Positions 1 to 6,829 of a stretch of DNA of 6,829 nucleotides are shown piece after piece. The position numbers and the translations under genes are program-made. The stretch is from Bacteroidales bacterium UBA932 (GTDB lineage: Bacteria; Bacteroidota; Bacteroidia; Bacteroidales; UBA932). A model generated the notes under the pieces. The model had not been told where the DNA came from and did no database searches. It saw nothing but the letters and a program-made list of their open reading frames with translations. Position 1 is the first letter of the stretch, and every line of letters begins with the position of its first letter. The stretch is taken from the NCBI GenBank assembly GCA_002293585.1, contig DBDM01000006.1:1-6829 (forward strand), written 5' to 3'.

Positions 1-804
1 CTGGGCGCCACCGACAGTTACCGCATAGGATTGGGATTTAACAAGCTGTGGACGGGTATTGAAAGTTCCCCTATGGCCGGACAGTTACAGTTTCAAATGC
101 CTGTAACGGCCAATAACGGACTGGGCGCCTGGGTCTATAGTGAAAACTACGGGCCGCAGACCAATGTTCAATTCGGTGCGGCGTTCGGTCATAGCCTGCG
201 TATAGGCGACAACCGCTTAGCCTTGGGTTTAAGCCTGTCGTTGCTGATGATGAACGAGAAACAGGTAACGGGAGATAATCCCAACGATCCGGTATTTGCT
301 ACCTCCGCAGGCAATCAAATGGGATTCAATGCCGGATTCGGCGCTTACTATTTTGGTGAGAATTTCTATGCCGGATTTTCTATTCCGCAACTGTTGACCA
401 ACGACTTTAAAGCCAATGGCACCATCCTCAAGTTAAAGAACAGCCTGGCTTTCGACCGCTTGCAATACTATCTCACCGGTGGTTACCGTTTTGCTGTGGG
501 TGAGAAGATCGGCTTGATGCCTGCTGCCTTATTGGAATTTTCGGGAAAAACAGATCTGGGTTATGAAGTCATGCTCACAGCGGACTACAACCGTTTTCTG
601 GAAGTGGGAGCGGGTTTTGCCGCACAGGGCTGTTTGAAGATAGCCGCCGGTGTGAACATCACCAAAAACATCGGGTTGAGGTACCAGTTTGCCCAGCATC
701 TTGGAAACGACTACAAGAACTTCGGCAGTTCCCATTTTATAACACTTTGGTTAAACTGGGGAGGAAAAAAGGTAACAGTGAAAACACCTAAAATTGTACA
801 ATAA
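1..804 (+). CDS. PorP/SprF family type IX secretion system membrane protein, 5' partial
   Basis: The frame is open from base 1 and ends at TAA (802-804), giving 267 visible residues. The TTG at 31 is internal, because the reading frame continues upstream as LGATDSYRIG. The visible start matches the PorP/SprF pattern just after the usual NPAxAG segment: a YR-type strand, then LWTGIESSPMAGQ and QFQMPV, which parallels the family's 'W.GIeGaP.tq' region. The rest consists of alternating hydrophobic/aromatic strands and glycine-rich turns (GLGAWVYSENYGPQT, GFGAYYFGENFYAGFSIPQLL), as expected of an outer-membrane beta-barrel. It ends in LWLNWGGKK plus a short polar tail. Roughly 40 N-terminal residues including the signal peptide are probably missing, judged from a usual family length near 300-340. 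Family members are associated with type IX secretion and gliding, and many paralogues sit beside large surface proteins. Which substrate this one serves cannot be seen here. The family call is solid; a specific role is not. Confidence 0.85.
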   Translation: MGATDSYRIGLGFNKLWTGIESSPMAGQLQFQMPVTANNGLGAWVYSENYGPQTNVQFGAAFGHSLRIGDNRLALGLSLSLLMMNEKQVTGDNPNDPVFATSAGNQMGFNAGFGAYYFGENFYAGFSIPQLLTNDFKANGTILKLKNSLAFDRLQYYLTGGYRFAVGEKIGLMPAALLEFSGKTDLGYEVMLTADYNRFLEVGAGFAAQGCLKIAAGVNITKNIGLRYQFAQHLGNDYKNFGSSHFITLWLNWGGKKVTVKTPKIVQ

Positions 805-959
805 TTTTTTGATTATTTCTAATTATATTAAAGACAATGAGTTAAACTTGAAAAAAGAAGCAGATATTATCCAACTGTTTGATTTTTGCGCAAAACAGTG
901 ATTTTTTTTCGGTAATTTTTTGTACCTTTGGAAAGATAAATTTATTTAACATAAACAAT
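805..959. other. A/T-rich intergenic region between the PorP-like and M16 genes
   Basis: This 155-bp gap contains no credible coding sequence. It holds T-runs (for example 902-909) and the -7 promoter element at 923-930. There is no convincing intrinsic terminator for the PorP-like gene. The only nearby inverted repeat, AAAATT (790-795) with AATTTT (803-808), is pure A/T and overlaps the stop codon. Confidence 0.6.
923..930 (+). promoter_or_regulatory. Bacteroidota-type -7 element (TACCTTTG) for the M16 gene
   Basis: TACCTTTG matches the TAnnTTTG -7 consensus used by the Bacteroidota primary sigma factor. It lies 29 bases before the ATG at 960, which would give a short A/T-rich leader of roughly 20-25 nt. 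The -33 element is weak: no clean TTTG lies about 19-21 bases upstream, only T-rich sequence after 900. This suggests that the M16 gene has its own promoter rather than relying only on read-through from the PorP-like gene. Transcription start is inferred, not seen. Confidence 0.6.
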
Positions 960-3935
960 ATGAAATTTTTTAATCTTCGTTTTTTTAGCTTTTTGCTAAT
1001 TGCTTTTGTGAGTGTTACCGGTTTGCGGGCACAGGCTACCATGGAGAAACCGAAGGTAGAGCATTATACCTTGTCCAATGGTCTTACGGTGATTATACAG
1101 GAAGACCACCGGCTGCCTAAGGTACAGGGCTTTGTAGCTACCCGTGCAGGTAGCCTCAATGATCCGGCCGACGCTACCGGTTTGGCACACTATCTCGAAC
1201 ACATGCTGTTCAAAGGTACTACCGAAATGGGTACGACGGACTGGGCCAAAGAAAAACCGCACTATGATAAAATTGTAGCCCTCTATGACCAGTTGGGACA
1301 AACTAAAGACAAAAAACAACGCGCTGCCATACAACAGCAGATCAATGAAGAGTCGCTGGCGGCTGCACAGTACGCTATCCCTAACGAATTGACCAAAATG
1401 CTGGACAATATCGGCGGAACGGCGGTAAATGCGTACACTACTTATGACCATACGGCCTATCACAGCGCCTTCCCTTCGAGCCAGGTGGAACGCTGGTTGA
1501 CCATTTACAGCCACATATTCATGCATCCGGTATTTCGCAGCTTCCAGGCCGAATTGGAAACCGTGTATGAAGAATTTAATATGTATTCTGATCGTGCTAC
1601 CGAACAGCTCAATGACGAGGTCATGAAAAACCTCTTTAAGAAAACGCCTTACGGTCGTCCCGTTATCGGCTATGGCGATCATCTGAAAAACCCTTCCCTT
1701 ACCCGTTTGCAGGAATTTTATAATACCTATTACGTGCCCGGCAACATGGTGCTGGTACTCTGCGGCGATGTGGATGCTGCCGCCGTGAAACCTATGATCG
1801 AAAATACTTTCGGAAAGTGGGAGGCTAAACCGGTTGCAAAAGAAAATGTATCGGCCGAAGATCCTTTCAAAGGTCGCGAATTGCAGAAAATAAAACTGGG
1901 TACCTATGATATGATCCGCGTGAATTACCGTGCCGCCAACGATTCCGATAAGGATGCACTGGTGTTGGATATATGCAGCAGCTTGTTATTCAACGGCCAG
2001 TCGGGCTTATTGGATGAATTAACCATGGAAGCGAAAGTGCTGCAAGCCGTTGCAATCAACGGTAGCTTGAAGGGTTCCGGTATTTTTTCAATGATACTTG
2101 TTCCCAATGCCAATGCTTACTACGAAGGACAGGATCTGTCGACCATTACCACAGCGGAAGAATATAAAAACGTTCGGCGTCAATTAGACCAGGCCCGCTT
2201 GAAAGCTATTAACGACGGTGAAAAAATATTGACGACACAGGCCAAGCGTTTGGCCGATGGCGATTTCCCGGATTGGTTGCTGACTTCCGTGAAGAATACC
2301 ATGATCAATAATTATGTACGCAGTCAGGAATCTATTTCTTCAAGAGCGCAGCGGTTGATGCGGTCATTCTTGGCTACCAATGATGTTAAGGATTATGTGA
2401 ATTATATCGACCGTGTTAATGCCATTGACAAAGCGGAGATCATGCGGGTAGCGAAGAAATATTTTGGCGCCGATTATATGGTGTTCCAAATAGCTCCGGG
2501 TCGCGCCAAGAAAGACAATATTGAAAAGCCCGGTTATAAAGCCTTGGAATTTCCCAATGCCGAAAAGAATTCGGTGTTTGCCGAAAGCCTGTACAAAATG
2601 GCTTCGCCCGAACAAAAAATATCCTTTATCGATTTCGCGAATGATGTGAAAGTTTCAACGTTGAAAAACGGTACGAAATTGCATTACACGCCCAATCCGG
2701 TGAACAGTATTTTCTCATTGACCCTGCGTTATGGCGCAGGTACCGAAAAGATTAAGCTGCTGAATTACATACAACTCCTGAATGCCGGTGCGGCCGGAGC
2801 ATGGTCGGCGCGTGACTTTAAGGCCAGGCTGGCAGCGCTCAATTGTACCCTTTCCGTGATGGCCGACGAGAGTTATACTTATGTGGTATTGGGTGGCCCG
2901 GACGAAAATTTCAACCGTGTGCTGGCCCTCCTGAATTCTTTTGTGAACGGTACCAATCTCAGCAAAACACAGGTGTCGCGCTGGGCAGAAAGTCTCCGTT
3001 ATGAACGTAAAGAAGAATTGGAAGAACCTGCTGTTATTTCCGATGCATTGGAGCAATACGTGATGTACGGTGAAAAATCCGAATATATTGACCGTTTGTC
3101 CATTAAAGAATTGCGGCAGATGAAACCCAACGATATTGTGAATGCTTTCAAAGATGCTACGCAATATGAAGCCGACATTTTCTACACGGGCACCCTGGCG
3201 CAAAACCAGGTGACGCAACAATTGCAACAGACATTAAAAATGGCGGAACAGCCGCGCAAAAGCGATGGGTTGATCATTAAGGAACGTAATAAATTAACGG
3301 ATAATATAGTTTATTTGGTGAATGAATCGTCGTTGCAATCGCAGATAGGATTCTTCGCCAACGGCAAAGTGTTTGAGTTGAAAGATCAACCGGCTATTAC
3401 TGCGTTTAACCAATACTTCTCCAGCGGATTCACCGGTATAGTATTGCAGGAGCTGCGCGAAAACCGCTCATTGGCTTATGGTGCGGGCGCTTACTATGTG
3501 CGTCCTGCATTAACCGGTAAACCTTCCTATTTTACCGGCGGCATACAAACCCAGGGCGATAAAACCAATGTGGCAGTGGATGCGTTCATGGATTTAATCC
3601 GCAACATGCCCCAAAAGGCCGACCGCTTGAATAACCTGAAACAATACCTGAAATTATCGGCCGTGAACCGTCCCGATTTCCGCCAGTACGCCATGTCTAT
3701 TGATAGCTGGAAACAACTTGGCTATACCGATGATCCGTTAAAAACCCTGTTACCTCAATATGAAAGCCTGACATTCGATACTATTACCGGCTTCTGGTCG
3801 CAGGAGGTGAAACCCCTGCCCATTGCCACGATGATAGTAGGTAATAAGAAACAAATGGATACGAAGGGATTGCAAAAATACGGTAAAATTACGGAACTGA
3901 AAACAAAGGATATTTTCAGTAAAGATGAAGAATAA
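960..3935 (+). CDS. Secreted M16 family zinc metallopeptidase (insulinase/pitrilysin type, tandem domains)
   Basis: This complete 991-residue protein is predicted to be a zinc endopeptidase acting outside the cytoplasm, probably in the periplasm or envelope. I chose ATG 960 because it begins a type I signal peptide (MKFFNLRFFS, hydrophobic core FLLIAFVSV, cleavage near LRA-Q, residues 24-25). The in-frame TTG at 879 lies upstream of the -7 element. The first M16 domain (about 35-210) has the inverted zinc motif HYLEH (H77, E80, H81), with E205 in VYEEF as the likely third ligand and E198 as the conserved supporting glutamate. A charged insert of about 50 residues lies between HYLEH and E205 (about 88-145). 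The first M16_C-like domain follows (about 225-415, with YYVPGNMVLVLCGD). The second half begins near 563, lacks HxxEH and is presumably structural. Its last domain carries LRENRSLAY, whose R833 and Y840 match the substrate-binding Arg/Tyr pair of M16 enzymes. No type IX C-terminal sorting domain is visible. The specific substrate is unknown. Confidence 0.93.
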   Translation: MKFFNLRFFSFLLIAFVSVTGLRAQATMEKPKVEHYTLSNGLTVIIQEDHRLPKVQGFVATRAGSLNDPADATGLAHYLEHMLFKGTTEMGTTDWAKEKPHYDKIVALYDQLGQTKDKKQRAAIQQQINEESLAAAQYAIPNELTKMLDNIGGTAVNAYTTYDHTAYHSAFPSSQVERWLTIYSHIFMHPVFRSFQAELETVYEEFNMYSDRATEQLNDEVMKNLFKKTPYGRPVIGYGDHLKNPSLTRLQEFYNTYYVPGNMVLVLCGDVDAAAVKPMIENTFGKWEAKPVAKENVSAEDPFKGRELQKIKLGTYDMIRVNYRAANDSDKDALVLDICSSLLFNGQSGLLDELTMEAKVLQAVAINGSLKGSGIFSMILVPNANAYYEGQDLSTITTAEEYKNVRRQLDQARLKAINDGEKILTTQAKRLADGDFPDWLLTSVKNTMINNYVRSQESISSRAQRLMRSFLATNDVKDYVNYIDRVNAIDKAEIMRVAKKYFGADYMVFQIAPGRAKKDNIEKPGYKALEFPNAEKNSVFAESLYKMASPEQKISFIDFANDVKVSTLKNGTKLHYTPNPVNSIFSLTLRYGAGTEKIKLLNYIQLLNAGAAGAWSARDFKARLAALNCTLSVMADESYTYVVLGGPDENFNRVLALLNSFVNGTNLSKTQVSRWAESLRYERKEELEEPAVISDALEQYVMYGEKSEYIDRLSIKELRQMKPNDIVNAFKDATQYEADIFYTGTLAQNQVTQQLQQTLKMAEQPRKSDGLIIKERNKLTDNIVYLVNESSLQSQIGFFANGKVFELKDQPAITAFNQYFSSGFTGIVLQELRENRSLAYGAGAYYVRPALTGKPSYFTGGIQTQGDKTNVAVDAFMDLIRNMPQKADRLNNLKQYLKLSAVNRPDFRQYAMSIDSWKQLGYTDDPLKTLLPQYESLTFDTITGFWSQEVKPLPIATMIVGNKKQMDTKGLQKYGKITELKTKDIFSKDEE

Positions 3936-3953
3936 TTCTCTTACTTTGATATA

Positions 3954-3993
3954 AAACAAAAAGGTGTCCAATAAAAGGGACACCTTTTTGTTT
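3954..3993. terminator. Bidirectional intrinsic terminator between convergent genes
   Basis: A perfect inverted repeat pairs 3954-3969 with 3978-3993 (core AAAAAGGTGTCC / GGACACCTTTTT) around an 8-base loop, AATAAAAG. The G/C-rich top of the stem sits inside A-rich and T-rich arms, so transcripts from either strand would form a hairpin followed by a U-rich stretch. It begins 18 bp after the M16 stop codon and lies 12 bp beyond the pepD-like stop codon on the opposite strand, the right place to end both units. Confidence 0.9.
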
Positions 3994-4005
3994 ATCTCAC
4001 TGTAA

Positions 4006-5469
4006 TCAGATATTTCTTAATACATCCAATAACAAATACCAAAATTTTTCTACCGAAACAATATCTAATTTCTCGTCGGGAGAATGCGCATTTTTGATGG
4101 TGGGGCCAAAAGAGAGCATGTCGAGTTCCGGATATTTTTTCAGGAAGAGCCCGCACTCCAATCCCGCGTGAATGGCTTTTACTTCCGGCTCCATGAGGAA
4201 CAACCGCTTGTATGAAGTCTTGGTCAATTCGAGAATCGGAGAGTTGAGCCGGGGCGTCCAGCCGGGATAACCTTCACCGTAAGCCGTTTCTGCTCCGGCT
4301 AAGCGGAACACGGCGTCCACCATGTGGGCTACGTCGTATTTGGCGCTTTCAACGGAACTGCGCTGGCTGGTTTCTACAACCACTGATTGATCTTTCTCAA
4401 TAAACCTGACGGAGGCCAGGTTGGTAGAGGTCTCCACTAATTCCGGCATACTGCGGCTCATAGCCATCACACCATGCGGACAGGCCTGCAAGGCATGCAA
4501 CAATTGCTGCTGTGTTGATTTGACCATCACTAAAGTCTGCATGCCGGGTTGAGGGTCTACGGCTTGCAGGCGCTGAACAATATCGGGGTCGCCGATGGCA
4601 TATTCGGCCTTTATGTCTTTCACGTGTTGTTCGAACAACTTATTCAGCGCAGTTGCCTGCGCTGTATTCACCGAAAACATTGCCGTAGCTTCGCGGGCAA
4701 TGGCATTACGCAAATTACCGCCGGCGAAGTTACAGAGCCTTATTTGGTGGTTTTGCTGTGCCTGCCACAGGAAGCGGGTGGCTACTTTCACGGCGTTGGC
4801 GCGCCCGCGGTTAATGTCGTCGCCGCTGTGTCCGCCGGTAAGCCCGCTCACCGTATAGCGGAACAGCCGGTGGTCGCGGGGAAGGCTCTCCGTATCATAA
4901 TCCAACGTGGCTATCACACCTACGCCGCCGGCACAGCCGATAAACAATTCTCCCTCATCTTCCGAATCAAGGTTCAGCAAAATCTTTCCGCTCAGGAAAT
5001 CAGGATCCAGGGCGTTAGCGCCGGTGAGGCCGGTCTCTTCATCTACCGTAAACAGGCATTCCAACGGGCCGTGGGTGATATTTTTATCGGCCAAGATAGC
5101 CAATTGTGCCGCTATGCCTATACCGCAATCCGCACCCAGCGTAGTGTCCGTCGCTTTGATCCAATTATCTTCGATATACCAGTCGATCGGGTCGGTATTG
5201 AAATTATGTTTCGATTGACTGTTCTTTTCACACACCATATCCATGTGTGATTGAAGAATTACCGTGGGGCGTTCTTTCATGCCCGGCGAGGCCGGTTTAC
5301 TGATTACCACATTGCCGGCATGGTCGCGCCTGAAAGGCAGTTCATGCTCTTCGGCAAACTGTTGAAGATAGCGGATAACGCCTGTTTCATGTTTAGATGC
5401 ACGGGGTATAACACACATATCGCCGAAGTATTTGAATACGCCGGCAGGTTGAAGCTCTTGTTTGGTCAT
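4006..5469 (-). CDS. pepD: Aminoacyl-histidine dipeptidase (PepD-like, M20 family cytosolic dipeptidase)
   Basis: This 487-residue cytoplasmic metallopeptidase is close in length to E. coli PepD (about 485). The family cleaves dipeptides such as Xaa-His with two zinc ions and functions in peptide turnover. The expected metal and catalytic residues are visible: H75 and D77 in SHMDMV, bridging D114 in LGADCGIGIA, general base E144 and ligand E145 in VDEETGLTGA, D168 in LNLDSEDEGE, and the C-terminal ligand H462 in KNAHSPDEKLD. GLTGGHSGDDI (from about 209) matches the start of the lid/dimerisation domain, which is inserted in the catalytic domain. There is no signal peptide. ATG (5467-5469) begins 3 bases after the dnaA stop codon and no Shine-Dalgarno sequence is evident, so co-transcription and possibly translational coupling with dnaA are likely. 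All key residues are intact. Substrate range within the broad PepD group cannot be set from sequence alone. Confidence 0.94.
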   Translation of the reverse strand: MTKQELQPAGVFKYFGDMCVIPRASKHETGVIRYLQQFAEEHELPFRRDHAGNVVISKPASPGMKERPTVILQSHMDMVCEKNSQSKHNFNTDPIDWYIEDNWIKATDTTLGADCGIGIAAQLAILADKNITHGPLECLFTVDEETGLTGANALDPDFLSGKILLNLDSEDEGELFIGCAGGVGVIATLDYDTESLPRDHRLFRYTVSGLTGGHSGDDINRGRANAVKVATRFLWQAQQNHQIRLCNFAGGNLRNAIAREATAMFSVNTAQATALNKLFEQHVKDIKAEYAIGDPDIVQRLQAVDPQPGMQTLVMVKSTQQQLLHALQACPHGVMAMSRSMPELVETSTNLASVRFIEKDQSVVVETSQRSSVESAKYDVAHMVDAVFRLAGAETAYGEGYPGWTPRLNSPILELTKTSYKRLFLMEPEVKAIHAGLECGLFLKKYPELDMLSFGPTIKNAHSPDEKLDIVSVEKFWYLLLDVLRNI

Positions 5470-5475
5470 AACTTA
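5467..5475 (-). other. dnaA stop / pepD start junction (TAAGTTATG)
   Basis: Read on the - strand, the dnaA stop TAA (5475-5473) is followed by GTT and then the pepD ATG (5469-5467). A 3-base spacer leaves no room for a promoter or terminator between the genes. The pepD initiation region therefore lies inside the end of the dnaA coding sequence, and reinitiation by ribosomes finishing dnaA is plausible. Confidence 0.8.
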
Positions 5476-6829
5476 TAGTGACGATTTCAGTTTCTTCTCA
5501 ATGGCCTGTACGTGCTGCTTGAAGTGCTTATCGGTTTCGATCAGGTCGCACACAGTATTGAACGAGTGCAGTACCGTGGCATGGTCTTTACCGCCTATCT
5601 GTGTACCGATGGACGACAATGACGCTTTGGTCATGCTGCGGCTAAGGTACATCGCAATTTGCCGCGCTTGTACGATTTCGCGCTTGCGCGTTTTCGACAG
5701 CAGGTTTTCGGGCGTAATGCAGAAGTAAGAACATACCGCTTTTTGGATTTCCGACACCGATAGCTCACGCTGGTTATTGTTCACCAGCTTGTCGGTCATT
5801 GCTTCTGCCAATTCCAGCGTAATGGCCTTTTTATTCAGTGTGGCTTGCGCCAGCAATGATACCAGCGCGCCTTCCAGTTCGCGGACATTGGTGGTTATTT
5901 TTGAAGCGATATAATCTACCACGGCGTCGCTAATGTCAATTCCGTCATTGTGGATCTTACCGCGCAAAATAGCTTTGCGTGTTTCATAGTCGGGAACCTG
6001 CAGTTCGGCAGATAATCCCCATTTGAAGCGGGAAAGCAGGCGTTGGTCTAACCCGGCCAGTTCTACCGGCGGCCTGTCCGACGTTAAAATTAACTGTTTG
6101 CCCGATTGGTGCAGGTGATTGAAAATATGAAAAAAAGCATTTTGTGTTCCTTGCTTTTCGGCAAATTCATGTACATCATCTAAGATCAGCACATCAATCA
6201 TCTGATAGAAATTCAGGAAGTCGGTGAGTTTATTTTTCACATTCACCGCATCCATATATTGTGTTTGGAAACGGTTAGCGTTTACATACAATACGATCTT
6301 TTCGGGAAATACTTCTTTTACTTTGATCCCGATGGCCTGTGCCAGGTGTGTTTTACCCAAGCCTGAGTTGCCATAAATAAACAGCGGGTTGAAAGCGGTT
6401 TTGCCCGGATTTTCGGCAATGGTTAAACCGGCCGAACGCGCCAAACGGTTACATTCGCCTTCAATGAAATTATCGAAATGATAATTGGGACTTAATTGCG
6501 GATCAATTTGCAATTGTTTTAAACCGGGAATAACAAACGGGTTGGCAATGCCGCCTTTCTCCATTTGGTTAGGGTAGGGCACGTGTTTGTTGCGCAGGTC
6601 GGGACGGCTTTGGTGCGGATAGGTTACAGGGCCGCCTTCGTTCACTATGCGGACACTATATTCTAATTGGGCGTTTTGGCCGAGTTCTTTGTGCAGGGTT
6701 TTACTCAACAGATCGATAAAATGTTCTTCAAGATATTCGTAAAAAAAAGAAGTAGGCACCTCAATGGTGAGGATGTTATTCTCTAACTTAACCGGACGGA
6801 TAGGTTCAAACCAAGTGCGGTAACTGGCG
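5473..6829 (-). CDS. dnaA: Chromosomal replication initiator protein DnaA, 5' partial
   Basis: DnaA is the AAA+ ATPase that binds DnaA boxes and opens oriC. The frame is open to the right edge and 451 residues are visible (numbered from the first full codon). The GTG at 6759 is an internal valine, because upstream codons read SYRTWFEPI and KLENNILTIE, typical DnaA domain I. About 20-25 N-terminal residues are missing. Domain I is followed by a short proline-rich linker (about 65-95), then the AAA+ core. This has Walker A GNSGLGKT (153-160), Walker B LILDD (214-218), sensor I TSD (249-251), box VII RLLSRFKWG with the arginine finger (R267 likely), and sensor II VRELEGAL (315-322). Domain IV begins near 355 and contains the DNA-binding signature GGKDHATVLHS (412-422), close to the consensus GGRDHtTVxHa. 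No damage is visible. Its promoter and any self-regulatory DnaA boxes would be beyond the window. It heads the unit that continues into pepD. Confidence 0.98.
   Translation of the reverse strand, partial: ASYRTWFEPIRPVKLENNILTIEVPTSFFYEYLEEHFIDLLSKTLHKELGQNAQLEYSVRIVNEGGPVTYPHQSRPDLRNKHVPYPNQMEKGGIANPFVIPGLKQLQIDPQLSPNYHFDNFIEGECNRLARSAGLTIAENPGKTAFNPLFIYGNSGLGKTHLAQAIGIKVKEVFPEKIVLYVNANRFQTQYMDAVNVKNKLTDFLNFYQMIDVLILDDVHEFAEKQGTQNAFFHIFNHLHQSGKQLILTSDRPPVELAGLDQRLLSRFKWGLSAELQVPDYETRKAILRGKIHNDGIDISDAVVDYIASKITTNVRELEGALVSLLAQATLNKKAITLELAEAMTDKLVNNNQRELSVSEIQKAVCSYFCITPENLLSKTRKREIVQARQIAMYLSRSMTKASLSSIGTQIGGKDHATVLHSFNTVCDLIETDKHFKQHVQAIEKKLKSSL

Noticed and set aside
790..808. Inverted repeat AAAATT/AATTTT after the PorP-like gene as a terminator
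   Set aside because: The stem is only 6 bp, all A/T, and overlaps the stop codon, so it is unlikely to terminate transcription by itself.
867..876. Possible DnaA box (TTATCCAAC) in the 805-959 gap
   Set aside because: It is a single imperfect match to TTATCCACA with no neighbouring boxes and lies far from dnaA, so chance is the simpler explanation.
879..959. N-terminal extension of the M16 protein from the TTG at 879
   Set aside because: It would place the promoter -7 element inside the coding sequence and push the signal peptide 27 residues inward. The ATG at 960 gives a normal signal peptide.
996..1682. Long open frame on the - strand inside the M16 gene (228 codons)
   Set aside because: It is fully antisense to a clearly coding M16 catalytic domain and resembles no protein family I recognise. 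It is a shadow of the real gene.
4549..5250. Long open frame on the + strand inside pepD (233 codons)
   Set aside because: It lies opposite the conserved PepD core, has no recognisable domain, and is explained by codon bias on the real strand.
6738..6752. Run of eight A (eight U in dnaA mRNA) as a programmed slippage site
   Set aside because: The reading frame is intact on both sides with conserved DnaA residues, and it simply encodes the FF of a typical domain I segment.

Overview
This window looks like a chromosomal segment from a Bacteroidota bacterium, most likely near Chitinophagaceae. That placement is inference. It rests on a PorP/SprF-family outer-membrane protein (a family tied to the Bacteroidota-specific type IX secretion system), a TAnnTTTG-type -7 promoter element, A/T-rich leaders without Shine-Dalgarno sequences, and a DnaA whose domain II/III sequence resembles that lineage. 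The content is ordinary core-genome material. I found no mobile element, CRISPR array, RNA gene or clearly undescribed system.

Layout: on the + strand, a PorP/SprF gene truncated by the left edge (1-804) is followed by a 155-bp A/T-rich gap holding a promoter (-7 element at 923-930). A complete gene for a secreted tandem-domain M16 metalloprotease comes next (960-3935). On the - strand, reading from the right edge leftward, a dnaA gene lacking only its first codons (6829-5473) is followed after 3 bp by a complete pepD-like M20 dipeptidase gene (5469-4006). The two pairs converge on a 70-bp gap that contains a strong hairpin with A- and T-rich flanks, a good candidate for a shared bidirectional terminator (3954-3993).

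Functionally, the left half is envelope-directed: an outer-membrane beta-barrel and an exported zinc peptidase, which may be neighbours only. The right half is cytoplasmic: the replication initiator and a dipeptidase probably made from the same mRNA. The replication origin may lie beyond the right edge, upstream of dnaA; no convincing DnaA-box cluster is visible inside the window.
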